Of a stretch of 64,000 nt of DNA, positions 27,271-40,010 are shown piece after piece. Under the pieces are notes generated by a model. The model made no database searches. It was not told where the DNA came from and saw nothing but the letters and a program-made list of their open reading frames with translations. Made by a program: the position numbers and the translations under genes. Position 1 is the first letter of the stretch; each line of letters begins with the position of its first letter. Source of the stretch: Lates calcarifer (lineage: Eukaryota > Chordata > Actinopteri > Centropomidae); the NCBI RefSeq assembly GCF_001640805.2, contig NC_066848.1, positions 8,509,526-8,573,525 on the forward strand. Reading direction: 5' to 3'.

Positions 27271-28363
27271 GTACACATTCTTGTTCTTGATGGTGTTGTT
27301 GTCGTGGATGTATGTCTCCTGTGCCATTTGTGTTGTTTTTGATGTGATCGTTGTTGTGATTATTTTCAACGCTGCAGCTTTCACTTAGGGGTGTATGCTC
27401 TACATCCTGTTTTTTAAAAAACACATACACCATATCTACATGCATAGCTGATATGTAAGATATGTGCAACAAAAAAAACACGATGATGATAAAAGGAAAG
27501 GGGGCTCATCGTAGTTTCTATTCAGTGGTTGTTATGGTGAGGCCTTCTGTCTCCGTGGTGATGGCAGCTTGCTTCTGCTGCAGTAACTGAGAGATGAAAG
27601 AGTTGCCAGGAATGTGTGGTTTTGTCTCTTGGTGTGTGTAAGAGTGGGTCTGAGAGAGAGAGGAGTGGATAAATGGAGAGCGAAATAAACACAGACAGTC
27701 AGAAATGGTCCGTCTGTACATCCTGTCGAACAGAAGTGACAGTATCAGAGTAATATCTGGGGTTATGGATCTGTTTATGTGCGTAGGTTTGTTTTGCTAG
27801 TCTTTTGTATCTACGTGTGTTTTCGTGTTATCTCACGGGGGACTCTGAACCCTGTATGCAGTTTTACATTCAGTGCATGTGCCTTGGCATGCATGCATAT
27901 GACATTACTGTGGATGTTTGTTTGTGCTGTTGAGGGGAGTATCTGCCACCTCTTCAGTGTGAAAGGTTGACCCACTTTCTCCTGTGCCTCTGCCCTTTGT
28001 TCAGGATGAGTGGGGGTGTATAGAAATACTGTATATCACTGGCAAACATGAACTAGAACTTCCCATAACCATTGTTATCTTGAGGCCACTTCAGTACATA
28101 GTTGGTCCCTGTTTTAATTAACTATGGTTTTCATATCTTCAGCCTATTACCATGTTGTCACAATGTTTGGTTATAGATCGCTAGAGCACAAGATATTGTA
28201 AAGTACCATATCTGGTCTGATTAAGTACACATGAACTCATTTACCCCAAGAAAGTGCAAAGAAAGTCCAGCAAGTCCTGCAGTGGGCTGCTCTGGGGACT
28301 GTGATTTGTTGGATACACACAGAAATAAACACACAAGGTCTCAGTGGCAGGGAGATCTGATAT

Positions 28364-28365
<2 letters not shown>

Positions 28366-28432
<67 letters not shown>
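28366..28432. repeat. Compound (GT)n(TA)n microsatellite
   Basis: About 22 GT units run directly into about 11 TA units, a compound repeat that often unwinds easily and varies in length. It lies deep in an intron. Confidence 0.97.
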
Positions 28433-29910
28433 AAATAAATTTCCACTCTTGGTCCACAGCTTAGTATATCACATCATCAGCTGATGCACCAAATCACGGA
28501 GCTTTGTGTCAAATCTGCAGCTGGTGGGGGGGGGATTAATGCAGTCACATGTCATAGCAGAGCTTAAAACCTGTTGGAGATGGGGAGGAGGAGGAGGGGA
28601 TGGTGGAAAGGAGAAATGAGGAAAAGGAGGAATGAGACGGCCTGGACAGGAAAAGATGGCGAATCAGAGGGTATCGATGATTGTTGCACGCACAAGTTGG
28701 ATTTTTTGCAGCATGGCCACAGACCACCTCCTCACAACTCTGTCCTCTCCTTTCTGCTTCTTGTTTTCCTCTGAAAGGGCCTGTTTTGAAAGCCTCTGAA
28801 TATGGTGTGAACATTCAACAGAGCTAAGAACTGTGTGCATGTGCAGTTAGAATTCAGCTTGCTGGAAACTGATTTTCTTTCTTACGAGAGAAACTTGTTT
28901 CAAATGTTCTTACACTTCACATAGGGAGTTTATATTCCCAGATGGTGCCAGAGCTAATGCTTTTCTAAGCAGCTGCTAAGTGCCGCTAGCTATAAAGAAG
29001 CTATTCGGTGGGCTCGTGCCTCAAGCTGTTATCAAACTCTTTAAGTTTCACTGAACTAGTGTTTTATACCAGTCCTTGGTCAGTATTTCACTCGTTGCTC
29101 TCTTTTCTTTGCTGAGGCGACCTCTTGGTTTGTCCAAGCTTTCTTTGTTTGTGTGAGCTTGTGATTGAAGGATTATATCACAAGGGGACTGAGGGTTCAC
29201 ACACTAATAACGCAGCTAATTAGGAAGCGCTGCACTGAACTAATTATCTGTAGCTTGACTTTTTCACACAAGTCATAAATAATGACTAATGTCATGTGGA
29301 AGAGTACAACCCAAAGTGCAGCTAATGAGGAAATGTGCCTTTACTGCACAGTCAAAAATGTTTCATCACATCTTTGTCTCTCCTGCTCTCTTTATTGAGC
29401 AATCACCCTGTGCTGTTATTCTCTATCATATTTCACTTTACCTTTATTGTTTGTCTTCCAGTACTGACCTCTGGCACTTTCTTTTTCAGATCTGTTTTGC
29501 ACTTTAGGTCTCACTGGTTGCCTCTAAAATACTGTGCTATTGCCTTATTAGACACACAGCCAGAATAGGTCACCATCTACATAATCCTGCACTGAATATG
29601 ACGGTCACTGTCTCTCCTCTACCATATCCTGTTTGGACATACTAATGTGATTATGTCCAAGATGAAGAGATATGAGAGACAGAGCAGGAGGAGGAGGAGA
29701 GGGGGAAGGAGGAGGAGGAAAATGAGAGGAAACCACAAGCTCACATCCTACCGATGAGAGCACAGACAGACATGCATGTTCACACACAGACTCACATAAA
29801 AGCTTATATGTTTGTGCACAGCCACAGTTCAGGGTTGTTTCCTGCTTCTCACTTAACATGCTACCTCATTTTGATGTGGTTTTAGGGCAGACATACACAC
29901 AGAGAGAGAG

Positions 29911-29930
29911 ACACACACACACACACACAC
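29911..29930. repeat. (AC)n microsatellite
   Basis: Ten AC units preceded by a short AG run at 29901-29910. Confidence 0.9.
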
Positions 29931-32900
29931 AGATGCTGCAGGATGACACTGTGGGGCTGCAGTTTTGCTGAGCCAATGCCTCTTGTGTAAAAGAGAGAAT
30001 GTACCCTCAAATACAACATTCTGCCATGTTAGACAAATGTTCAGCTGCTTTGTAGGAAAGTGATTGTTTGCTGATGGTTTGTTCCAGTTTTTTAAGTGCA
30101 TGACCTTTCTGTATAGCATACAGTCTATCTCCTTTCCCCCCTAGACACAGTTATCCTAGGCCTGGTTAGATGTCTGTGGTCAGCCAGGCTTTCCACCGAT
30201 TGTTCTTACTGTACATAGTTGAGATTTCTCATCTGGTTCTGTTCTCCTGCCCAGCTGCCCACTCAGAGTCAGCCTGCATTTCCTCCTTAAATGGCTGCTG
30301 GTTGCTGACAGGGACAGGAAACCACATAAAGGCCAACTTCCTCTCCTGATGGGACTCTTTGTCAGGGGCTGTTTGATATTGCCTTTCCTCTGCGGATGTG
30401 TTTATATGACCTCTGAAGAGGGAGGGGCTAATTTACAGCGTTTACTTTCTGTTTCTCATATATCTCTCTGTGTGCATGTTTATGCATGCCAGCTGTATTT
30501 TTCAAGTTGAGAAGTGTGTTTAGAACGGACCACTTGACATTGTTGGCACTTGATTTGTGTGATTCGAGAGAGATTTCTCTTAGGAGTTGAGACTATGCCG
30601 AAGAATCTTAGTTATCTCTGTCTGGGAAGGAGATCTTGTGTCAGCTTGTCTGCAGCAACTTGTGCATTAAAATAACAGTGGCCTCGTATTTGGCAGAAGG
30701 ATCAGCTGTAAGCAGATCATGGGATGATTATGCCATTTATTTCAGGGAAAGCTATCCCGATATAAACACTGCCCCATACTACCTATCACAGGCTAAACCC
30801 CCCACTTTCTACTCATTCACCTGTCAGGTTAGTGTCTGTTTGTCTTCAGCTTTATGATGTTTAGCTGAAAACAAAGTGGTTATGGTTGTGGCAGCCCTTG
30901 TAGCCTTTTGGATTAGACATATACCGCATAACCATACCCCTGTCTCCCTCTTATAGTTGTCCTCTTTAGTGTGTTTCCTCAGAAGTAATTTGTGTGTGTG
31001 CTGAGTCCATGCATATGTTTTACTAACAACAGACTACATAAAATGCTGCAGGTGGTCTGGAAGTGAGATCTGGTGTGCAATGTAAAGCAGTTTAATGGTT
31101 TCATGTGAACTGACATGATTTTGACTCTGCCTTCATCTACTTCACAATTTCAGAAAGCACCTTCCCTCACCAGGGGTTAGGATTTTCCAAAACATTAGCT
31201 AGGTTTCAACAAATAATCATAGGAATACAAGTTTACCAAATTAATTAAAGACTCTGCACACCTGCACAGGGGGCGTTCACTTGTCCTGGGTGATTAGACC
31301 ATGCTCAGGTTGAAGGTGGGAAGAGCTATTACTGGGTATTACGTGAGGCCACCAGACTCCATGCACCAACAAGAATGACAAAGGTATAATTGGTCCCACC
31401 CTGGCAGGTGTACCAAAGCCTAAAGGAGAGTGAGGAGAGAGTGTGCACACACTCCTGGGAAGAGCTCTAATCATCCAAAATAAGTGAAATCATGTGTGTA
31501 AGTGTGCAGAGGCTTTTACCACACAGTCTTGTTCTCAGACATTCTTTGACGTTGCATGTACATGCACAGTGTGTATAGCAAACAGTGACAAACTCAACAT
31601 TTACATATTAAAATATTCAAAATAATACAGTATATTTATTGGTATGTTATATATATTATACATCTTCCATTTATATTTCAGATTTTTGTGTTTTTATTTC
31701 ATATTAAACCTTTAACTCACCCTCTTAGGGTTGTCTGTTTAAAACTATTGACAAGATAATTAGACCTTTTAGCTGAATTTTGACATTTGCAAGTTTGTAT
31801 CACACTGTTTGGCTACCAGATTGATCTGTGGGTAGAAAGACAGTGTATTTAAAGTGTCAGTTATATTCTGAATAGAGTATACTCTACCTTACACTGTTTC
31901 AGGATTATTTTTATGACAGGCGATAAAAATAAGCACCTAATCACTTATCACAATATCACATATTTATGTTCATAGTTCTGGAAGTCCCTGAGTGCTGTGT
32001 TTGCATCCAGCGCGAGTAACAGTGGGCAGTTAAACTTTAACTTACTATAAGGAAAGGATGAATAGAACAACCAGCCCTCATGTTTATTGAAGGTCTAAAA
32101 GACGGAGGTGTGAGCTGCTGGACATTGAACTGTAATGATTAGGAAATTAAACCACTTCCCCTGGATGGAAGAGTTTAGCAGCTTGCAGAGGTCACTTCAA
32201 CCCAATGAATTTACAGAGAAAGAACAAGAGAGGAAAAGAGAGAAGTGAAAATGTCATTTCCAATAAACCCCTCGCACACACAATGCACACAAACCTCTGT
32301 CCATTAATTTCACTGATTTAATTCCTTTGACAGTCACCTCATTACCACTGTCTGATAGCTATCATTCACTTGGCTTCTTTGTCTCTTGCTTTATGTGTCT
32401 TCATCTGTCTTTTTCCTACAATCTCTTGGTCACTCCCTCCTTGTCTTGTTACGATGTCAGCAATTTGTAGCAGGAGATGATAAAGTGTATTATTTGGCTC
32501 TTTTTCAACAGTCCACATAAAACAACTCTCTCTCAGTGTTTGGGTAGGCAAAAAATCTCTGAAATGGGCTAACCTATCCCCCTAAATATGTTTTAGAGCT
32601 CAGTATAGATGTGTGCTTTACATTTACTGTACATAGGTGCCAGTGTTGTTGTTTTGGATTGAGGCCATCCTCCCAAAGTGTTTATTAAAATGCTCTTTAT
32701 CGGCCAAAATGAATTTTTACTGTTTCAGACTGTCCTTGGCCAGGTCTTTTCTTCATTTAGGGAACCAAAAGGAAGATACTTTTACATATCCCAACAATTA
32801 TCTATTTTTTGTGCCTTTTCATTCCATTAACTTCTAGAAACAGGTTGTGGTTATTACGGTAGACTGTGGAGGGAGATGGTTTTAGTTGCTTTTGTCACTG

Positions 32901-35775
32901 CAGTGACTTGAAAGAGATTCATGTTTATAATAATGATGCATTTACAAGTGATTCCTCTTCCAGGCAACAGAAATATTGGCTTCATGTTACTGGCATTGAT
33001 GAGGTCTGATGGTTGATTTTTTTTTTCTTTTTTTCACACTGATAGAAGGCATAACACTCTATAATGCCCTGCAGCTGAATGACTTACTGTCACCAAGCAG
33101 CGCTAGTTTTGCTTATTCACAGCTGGAAAAACAAACTCCAGTGCTGTTACTATTTCTACGAGTGTCACAATCACTATCACTCTCTCCACTGGAGAGCAGA
33201 TGCAGCGAGTCCAGGCAAGTTCTCTGAGGGATGTTGAAAGATACTCTGGGAAGTGACAATAAGTTAAAGTGGATGGAGTCAGTTTTGGAAAATAGACACA
33301 ACAAAATCATTTCAAAAGTAAGCACAAAAACATCTGATAATAAAGATAAAGATACTGAAAGTGTGGATTTATTTTTGTCCAGTTCATATCACACTTCGTA
33401 GACCTGTATACACTGTAGCTGTTTTTTTTGTTTTGTTTTGTTTTTTTAACTGTTTCAATTTATCATGACAGAAAAAATGCTTGAGGTGAAGGGTTACAGG
33501 CTTGACAAGCAGCTCTCATTTGTGACCCTGACCTATCGTGTGAAATCCCATTTCATGTCTGTGCTGGGACAGAGACTGTTGTTGATACAAGTGAGCGCAG
33601 ATGGTGCTGTAAGCAGCCTCTCTGATGGAAAGTCTCAGTTTTGTATTCTGAGAAGCTGTTGACCTCAAACCTATCTTTATGCTCTGTCTCTGGCATGGTG
33701 CCGGTGTGAAACGGTGCAGAAACCAGGAGGAAGCATCTGGTAACAAGATTCATTTGACTAATACAAAATTTGTAAACAAAATGAAGGATGTTCTCCTTTG
33801 GCTGGTTTATGTCTTTTTGCTAACATGATGCCTCTTTTCAGTGTTTTAGTTGCCTTTTTACAACAGCATCTAATTTAGATAAAATCTAAATTTACATTCT
33901 TTGTGGTTAAATTCAGTGTTTGCATGTATAATCATGTAAAGCACTTTTAGGGAATGAAAAGATATAAATGCTTTATGTGTGAAACTAATGACTGTTTTAA
34001 TTATACATTTATCCATCTATTTTTGTATTTATTTATTGTTTAGTGTATTTTTAATGAAATACACAGTGTAGTTTCTAAGAGCCCAAAGACTTTTTTTTAA
34101 TCTGAGCAATAGTCCAAAATCCACAAATACTCAATTTACAGTGATATTACACAGAGAAAAACAAAAGATCTTCATGTTTGAAGAAGCTGGAACCATGAAA
34201 TACTTTGTGATGATCAATGATTATAATTAGTGATTGTAATTGACTGAATTATGTCAGTTGTAGCCTGTTTATACAGTCCACAGTCCAATCTGTGACATCT
34301 TCATCAAAGACTCCACAGATAGTGGATTCAGCTCTAATACTGAGAAAGTTCTGTTGTAGACAGAAACTTTGTGAAGAATAGACACATTTCAAAGAGACAG
34401 GGTTAAATTCACAAAGGTTTTATCTTTTCAGATTCTTATATAAAAGTGAGCTGAGTTCTCCTCCCTGTGGGCCGAGAACAGAGCCCTGAGGTACACAGCG
34501 ATCCCTCTGAATATGACCTCTCCCCCTCTGTCATTCTCTCCTAAGCTTCTTTTTTCCTTTTTTTCTTTTTCTTTTTTTTTTTTTTACAAGCTCGAGTCTT
34601 CAGAGTCCAGTCTGAAAGTTGTGTTATCAAAGGCTGAGGCTGCTAACAGACCCTCGGAGGAGGTGGAGAAAGACAGACACAGTAGACTGTGAAACCTGAG
34701 CCCTTCTTTATACGAATTATGCATGAGCCCAGAGAATGAGGCCCTTTGTAGTCTACAGTCATGGTGGCAGTGAAGGTGACACCCAGACCTTGTACTGTAG
34801 GTAACACAGTTTGGGAGAGAGGATTTTTAGAGAAATTAGGTTAGAAAGAAAGATAGGACACATGGAAATGGTGTTGATCTATTTCCCTTCTCATCTTCGG
34901 TCATCTGTCGTCAGCCTCTCTGCTCTAATCACTGCTGTCTATAAAAGTCATCGCCCCATTTGTGGCCTTGTTATTTACCAGAAACCCTCAGTCTGGGCAC
35001 ATTCACTTGTTACTCCATTTTTGTCCAAGAAGGATTAAGGGCAAGGATCATCAATTTGTTCTATTCTTTTGCTGTGCCTGTTATCCCTCGCTGTCATCTC
35101 CTGAAAAAACTGACTTTACGTCCTCTTGTATGATCTGACAGTTGATCTACTGCACAAATTACACCAATTGACAGCTGTATTTTGTATTTTTTGACATTTT
35201 GTGACATTGTTGACATTAAACAGGTAATGACATGGAGATTTGTTTCCTTTTAATCCACTGGTATAGGTATATAAGTTTTTTTCTAGACTTTTTCACTCCA
35301 GATTTCTATACTTTTTGCATAAGATGGATTCAGTTTGCGATTGGAGGAAATGGCCTTGCAACTGACATTTTAGTTAATCTAAATGACAGGAAATTGCATA
35401 CAGATATTTATTTGGAATTTTGCTTTCTTCTGATAAAATGTCAACGCTACACCTCATCAGATAATGGAAACTTTTGCCTCTGCTCTGTGACCAGTCAGCT
35501 GCCAGATAATCAGAAGTGATACATCAGAAATTCAGATATAAGAGATGTCTGATGTGTGTTTATTGCACTGATCACAAATTCATAGCCCTTTGCTCCCAAT
35601 AAAACCAAGAGGACTTGACAGATGTTTGAAGGTCATGAATTTCTGCATGTTTGGTTGCAAATGCAGGCATTTTTGCCTTACAACACCCCTGATGAAAATA
35701 TTTCATGTCATTACATAGTTGGATCTCAGAAACCACATCCAAGATGATATCTTATCAGCATGGCTAGGACCACAA

Positions 35776-35779
<4 letters not shown>

Positions 35780-35809
<30 letters not shown>
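35780..35809. repeat. (GT)n microsatellite
   Basis: About 15 GT units followed by imperfect tgcgtgtgtatgtg. Confidence 0.93.
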
Positions 35810-35810
<1 letters not shown>

Positions 35811-36191
35811 TGCGTGTGTATGTGTATCTTGTGTTTTTATGTCCTCGGACATTTAGTGAGATGGGAGGAAAATAAGGATGAAGATGGGAGGAAGCAGGGA
35901 GAAGCAGAGAGTGGTGGAAAGAGACTTGGTACATACAGTAGTCCTCTATCACCATGGCAACTAGTCACAGCCGCGACACAAGTGAAGTGCTGAAGTAATT
36001 AAGAATTGGTAGCATGTTGTGTGGTCGCTGTGGCACCATTTGTGTGTGTGTGTGGACTTTACTTTGTTAGTGTCTGGGGACAAGGATAATGTATTTCCTG
36101 TTTGGACAAGGATGGCACTTAAGCTGTTGCTGCTTCTTAAAAACAAAGAAAGTTCTCAGGGTCAACATTTCCACACCAACACATCCTGTCA

Positions 36192-36217
36192 GTGTGTGTG
36201 TGTGTGTGTGTGTGTGT
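36192..36217. repeat. (GT)n microsatellite
   Basis: About 13 GT units, just upstream of a dispersed repeat copy. Confidence 0.93.
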
Positions 36218-36284
36218 CAATGTCAGTGAGAGGGTATATTTGAGCCCTCGGTGGTCTCCTCCTCTGCATGGCTGAATTTTCAAC

Positions 36285-36660
36285 CACTGAACTATTTTAA
36301 CAACGATTGGATGGATTGTCACAAAATTGTGGTGCAGACATTGATGTTCCCCCTCAGGGTGAATTGTAATCTCTCTGGTGAATTTTTCATAGTGTCAACA
36401 TCAGGTCAAAGTTTTAATTGGTCCAATACTGGTGTGTTTTTTGACCAAATACTACTAATGGAATTCCCATCAGCTCCAGCCAGACTTTGTGTTTAGTGCT
36501 AATTAGCAAATTTTAGTATGCAGTAACACATTAAACTTGGATGGCAAACATGTTGAACATTATACACACTAAACACTAGCAGCATTTAGCAGAGTGTTTA
36601 GCTCAAAGCTCTGCTAGTATAGCCTCACAGAGCTGCTAGCATGGCTGTAGACGCTTAGTC
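36285..36660 (+). repeat. Teleost dispersed repeat (ggatggattg family), nearly full copy
   Basis: Diagnostic phrases, in order, are ttggatggattgtcac, gcagacattgatgttcccc, catcaggtcaaag, tttgtgtttagtgctaatta, and finally cctcacagagctgctagcat followed by ggctgtagac. I recognise this order from memory as an abundant non-coding repeat of percomorph fish genomes; I cannot give its registered name. It encodes nothing. A second, partial copy of the same family lies 1 kb downstream at 37607-37745. Ends are approximate. Confidence 0.6.
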
Positions 36661-37606
36661 TTCTTTAATCATGTTCTTGTTTCTTGAGACAAGAAAGAAT
36701 AAATCAGGTCTTTGCTCTAGACCTGAGAATTTTTTCATTTAACTGAAGAAAATATACATGAAACAAGTTGATTTTTATGTAAAAACCACCTGAAACGTTG
36801 GTACTGCTCAGGCAGATTCTTTCACTTAAGAAAGTGAAACTTCTATTGGGTCCGCTAGTTTTATTCCAGCTTAGGAGTGCTGGTTGATTTTGGGTCTCTA
36901 AGCAGGAGGATGGGTTGGGGTGTCAATAGATACCCCAAAAATGAATTTGTGCCCCCTAACCATTTAATCTGTCCGTGCTTTCATGTGTATATGCAGTTAA
37001 AACACTCTCCCCACAGAGCTGATTTCCATTTGCAAAGATTTGTTTGTGTCCAAAGCACCACAGCCCTGCCAGGCCTGGTGTGAACCCAACATTATGTAAC
37101 TATGATTGATTACTCATTAAGGAACCACGCAAGGCTTTAATACCAGCACTGAATGCAACACAACATGCCAATGACTTTTTGTCTGAGTCTCTGATGCGAG
37201 CTGAGAATACTGACTGGGAATCATTACTGCCTCAAAACAAAACCTGACTGAGCCGAGTGCTGGAAGTGTTGGCCTGTTTCGCTCCCTGGGTAATGATACA
37301 AATATTGTGACACCATTTGATTTGGAGTTTGGACGGATGCATTATGTAATCAGCTTGTCCTCCTTTCGTCTCGTGCCAGAAGAACTTAATTTACCATCTG
37401 AAGACGCCAAATAGCTCAGGCTGGTCCCTGAGCTGCTGAGAAATGTAGCTGTGCTGTGCTCATTTGACAGAGACAAACCATGAATCAGTCTTACTTACTC
37501 CTGCTATAGTCCATAACAAGACTTCTTTTTTTCATATTACCATATCCACACCTTTCCATTATCATTTATATCTGCTCATTCTTAGTCATGCTCGTGTCCT
37601 GGCTAT

Positions 37607-37745
37607 AGGGATGGCAGTGTCAGTCTGTTGTTATGTTACTCCACCACTTTGGTCCAGGCTGAAATATCTCAACTAATTGGATGGATTAACATGAAATGTT
37701 GTAGGGACATTCATGGTACCCAGAGGATGAATCAAGCTGGCAACA
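37607..37745 (+). repeat. Teleost dispersed repeat (ggatggattg family), 5' partial copy
   Basis: It has gggatggcagtgtcagtctg, ccactttggtccaggctgaa, then ttggatggattaacatgaaa, gggacattcatggtacccag and gaggatgaatc. This is the left part of the same family seen at 36285-36660, in the same orientation, and it breaks off where the other copy continues. Confidence 0.6.
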
Positions 37746-37977
37746 CTTTCTGCTCTGTTTTGGTTGGTCAAATGTGATTTATGTGTTCATGTCAAACAGT
37801 TAGTCATTGTACAGCAGCATTCATTACCAGCATAATATGATGCAGATAGTAATTATGGGGTATATGCCAGCTCTCAATATGCAGGATGCATGTGAGGATT
37901 TACAACATTTCTTTCCTGTGTCTGAATGTGTTCATGTTTTCACTCACTGGAGCTGTCTTTTGTTTCCTCTGTTACAG

Positions 37978-38028
37978 AATGAAAAGCCACTGGGTCATTC
38001 TGCAAGCAGGTCCAGCAATATATCAAAG
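37978..38028 (+). CDS. marchf8: marchf8 exon, residues 33-49
   Basis: The acceptor is ctgttacag|AAT and the donor is AAAG|gtgagc, a strong donor. The 51 nt encode NEKPLGHSASRSSNISK, phase 0 at both ends, so the exon accepts either first coding exon (5299 or 27270). The Ser/Arg-rich NEK-LGH-S-SRSSNISK segment matches the MARCH1/MARCH8 cytosolic N-terminus known from mammals. It is rich in potential phosphorylation sites, but no site can be asserted. Confidence 0.93.
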
Positions 38029-39349
38029 GTGAGCAAAGCACACACAAATTGAAAAATTTGAATGAATGATGTATGGCCTTCACAGAGACAGAGAAGAGAA
38101 TAGAGACAGTAGGGCATCAGTGAGGTGAGCTGTGGAGGAAGGCTGAGATTGACAGAACAGATAGACATGCAGCGGAGTGAGAGCGTCTGATAGATAACCT
38201 GCCTCTCTCGCATCACGTTGCCCCAATCAGAACTCCCTCTCTCATCAGCCTCCAGAGAACATACGTGTCTTTACAACTCCGCTCCTCAGCTCAGCTCAGC
38301 TCAGACAGACAAACCTCTGTTCTCTACGACTTTTGTCTTTCTTCAATTTCTCCCCCCTCTCCTCCCTCTACTCTCCGTCACTCCCTCTGGCAAAGCTACA
38401 GCCTGCATCGAATATGGCTTCAGGGTTTCCGTCCTTGTTCTCCTGAGCCTCTTAGAGGATAAACCCTTTACTTGTGCTAATAGATGTCAGGGTCACCTCT
38501 TCAGCATGGGACTGCTCCGACAATAATGTTTGATCCACAAGCCCATCACTCTTAAAACATGAGCAAGATGGGAGTTACTGCACCTGAGTGACAAATAGAC
38601 CAACATTCATTTTCAGGGTTACAGTTATGGGTGAACATAAATACTGTTTAAGACAATGTCCCAGTCCCAGACAAGAAAGGTGTATAGTGTATGGCTTAGT
38701 AAAACAAAAACAAATACACGTTATAGAAATAGACTGACTGATATGATTATGGCAGTAATTTATTGAATTGAATTCACATTTTAAGAGAACTTTTAATTTG
38801 ATGTTAGATAACAGATTTGCTGAAAAAATGGTGACACAAAAACTAAGAATGTCATATGCACACTGGAGACATTATTACCCTCATGCAGCTGCTGAAGATG
38901 TCAAGTTTGTACACCTGATCATGACCTGAGACATTCAATATACTCTATTTAACAATCAAGCTAAACAAATCTAGTTTAACCCATGCATCTTCACCACTTA
39001 ATCGGTAGTGAAACCAAAAGTGAACAGAGCCAATGTCTGTTACAGTCTCCCACTGCATTGTAAAATTGTGATGTCACAACTTCAGGAAGTACAGAGTCTA
39101 TCGTAATGGTCAAAATGAGTAATTACTTTAAAGTGCGCTTACCAAAAAGTGAGATAATAATCTTTGCTCATGTGGTTGTCCAGTGTGGTAATTCTGGTTT
39201 TTACATCGTCACCACCTGATCAGTGACCTTTGGTAGCTGATAAAAGTTATGGAAACTCAGACTCATTTAAGTAAGATATGCTTCACAATTTGACCTTTTT
39301 AAAAGGTCTTTGACACTATGATTTGTTGTCTTTAAACATTTTCTTTCTT

Positions 39350-40010
39350 GGCATCACTTTGAGATTTTAATTCATGCTTTTATCACAACTCATTTAGATT
39401 ACTGCAATGTACTTTATGTTGGGGTTAGCCAGAAGTCACTTGCTTGCCTACAGCTGGTTCAGAATGCTGCTGCTCAACTTTTAACAGGTGCCAAAAAATG
39501 GGAGCACATTACCCCAGTTTTAGCTTAAATTCACTGGCTCCCAGTTCACTTTCGGATTGATTTTAAATTCTTCTCTTTGTTTTTAAATGTCTCCATGGCC
39601 TGGCCCCAATGTATTTGTCCGACCTACTCCAGCTGTACGCTCCCTCTCGCGCCCTCAGATCGACTGATCAGTCACTGTTAGACATCCTAAGACAAAGAGG
39701 ATATCAAGAGGTCACCATGCTTTTTCAGTTACTGCCAAAGCTGTGGATTGAGTTGCCTTTGCACATCAGGCAGGCCAACTCACTTCCTGTTTTTAAATCC
39801 TTTCTTAAAATATATTTCTTCTCTTTGGCTTTTAACACAGTTGTTTCTTATTGTTTTATTGTTTCTTATTGCTTTATTTTATTGGCTTTTATTGTCTTTA
39901 GTTGCTTTGTTTTTATGTTTTTTTATGTTTGTGTACAGCATTTTGGTCAACTCCTGTTGTTTTTAAAGTGCTTTATAAATAAAGCTGAGTTGAGTTGAGT
40001 TGAGTTGAAG
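39350..40010 (+). mobile_element. L2-like non-LTR retrotransposon, 5'-truncated dead copy
   Basis: The conceptual translation shows the C-terminal end of a LINE reverse-transcriptase ORF: ITTHLDYCNVLYVGVS, LQLVQNAAAQLL, ITPVL, then after an in-frame TAA and a frame change YLSDLLQLYAPSRALRSTDQ, PKLWIELPLHIRQ and FKSFLKIYFFSLAF. These blocks in this order are typical of fish L2-clade (Maui-type) elements. A short tail with AATAAAG is followed by four to five TGAGT units at 39986-40008, like the short tandem 3' ends of L2 elements. The 5' part with endonuclease and RT catalytic motifs is absent, so it is a broken insertion. Confidence 0.82.
39986..40008 (+). repeat. (TGAGT)n tail of the LINE copy
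   Basis: Four to five pentamer units TGAGT directly follow the LINE tail and AATAAA-like signal; this marks the 3' junction of the insertion. Confidence 0.85.

Larger units (their letters stand above)
27271..37977 (+). other. Intron, second part, between the alternative first exon and exon 37978
   Basis: The stretch opens with GTACAC and ends at ttacag (37977). It contains microsatellites at 28366-28432, 29911-29930, 35780-35809 and 36192-36217, polypyrimidine runs near 33421-33447 and 34548-34587, and two copies of a teleost dispersed repeat at about 36285-36660 and 37607-37745. No additional exon in phase with marchf8 is recognisable. Confidence 0.75.

Noticed and set aside
26756..27384. 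Several ORFs on both strands around the alternative promoter (Ser/Leu-rich, Glu/Arg-rich, Thr/His-rich)
   Set aside because: They arise from GT, GA and TC repeats; no splice partner or domain.
38218..38526. 102-residue ORF just after exon 37978-38028
   Set aside because: Lies in an intron with a clear GTGAGC donor before it; low-complexity Ser/Leu composition, with a ctcag tandem repeat inside.
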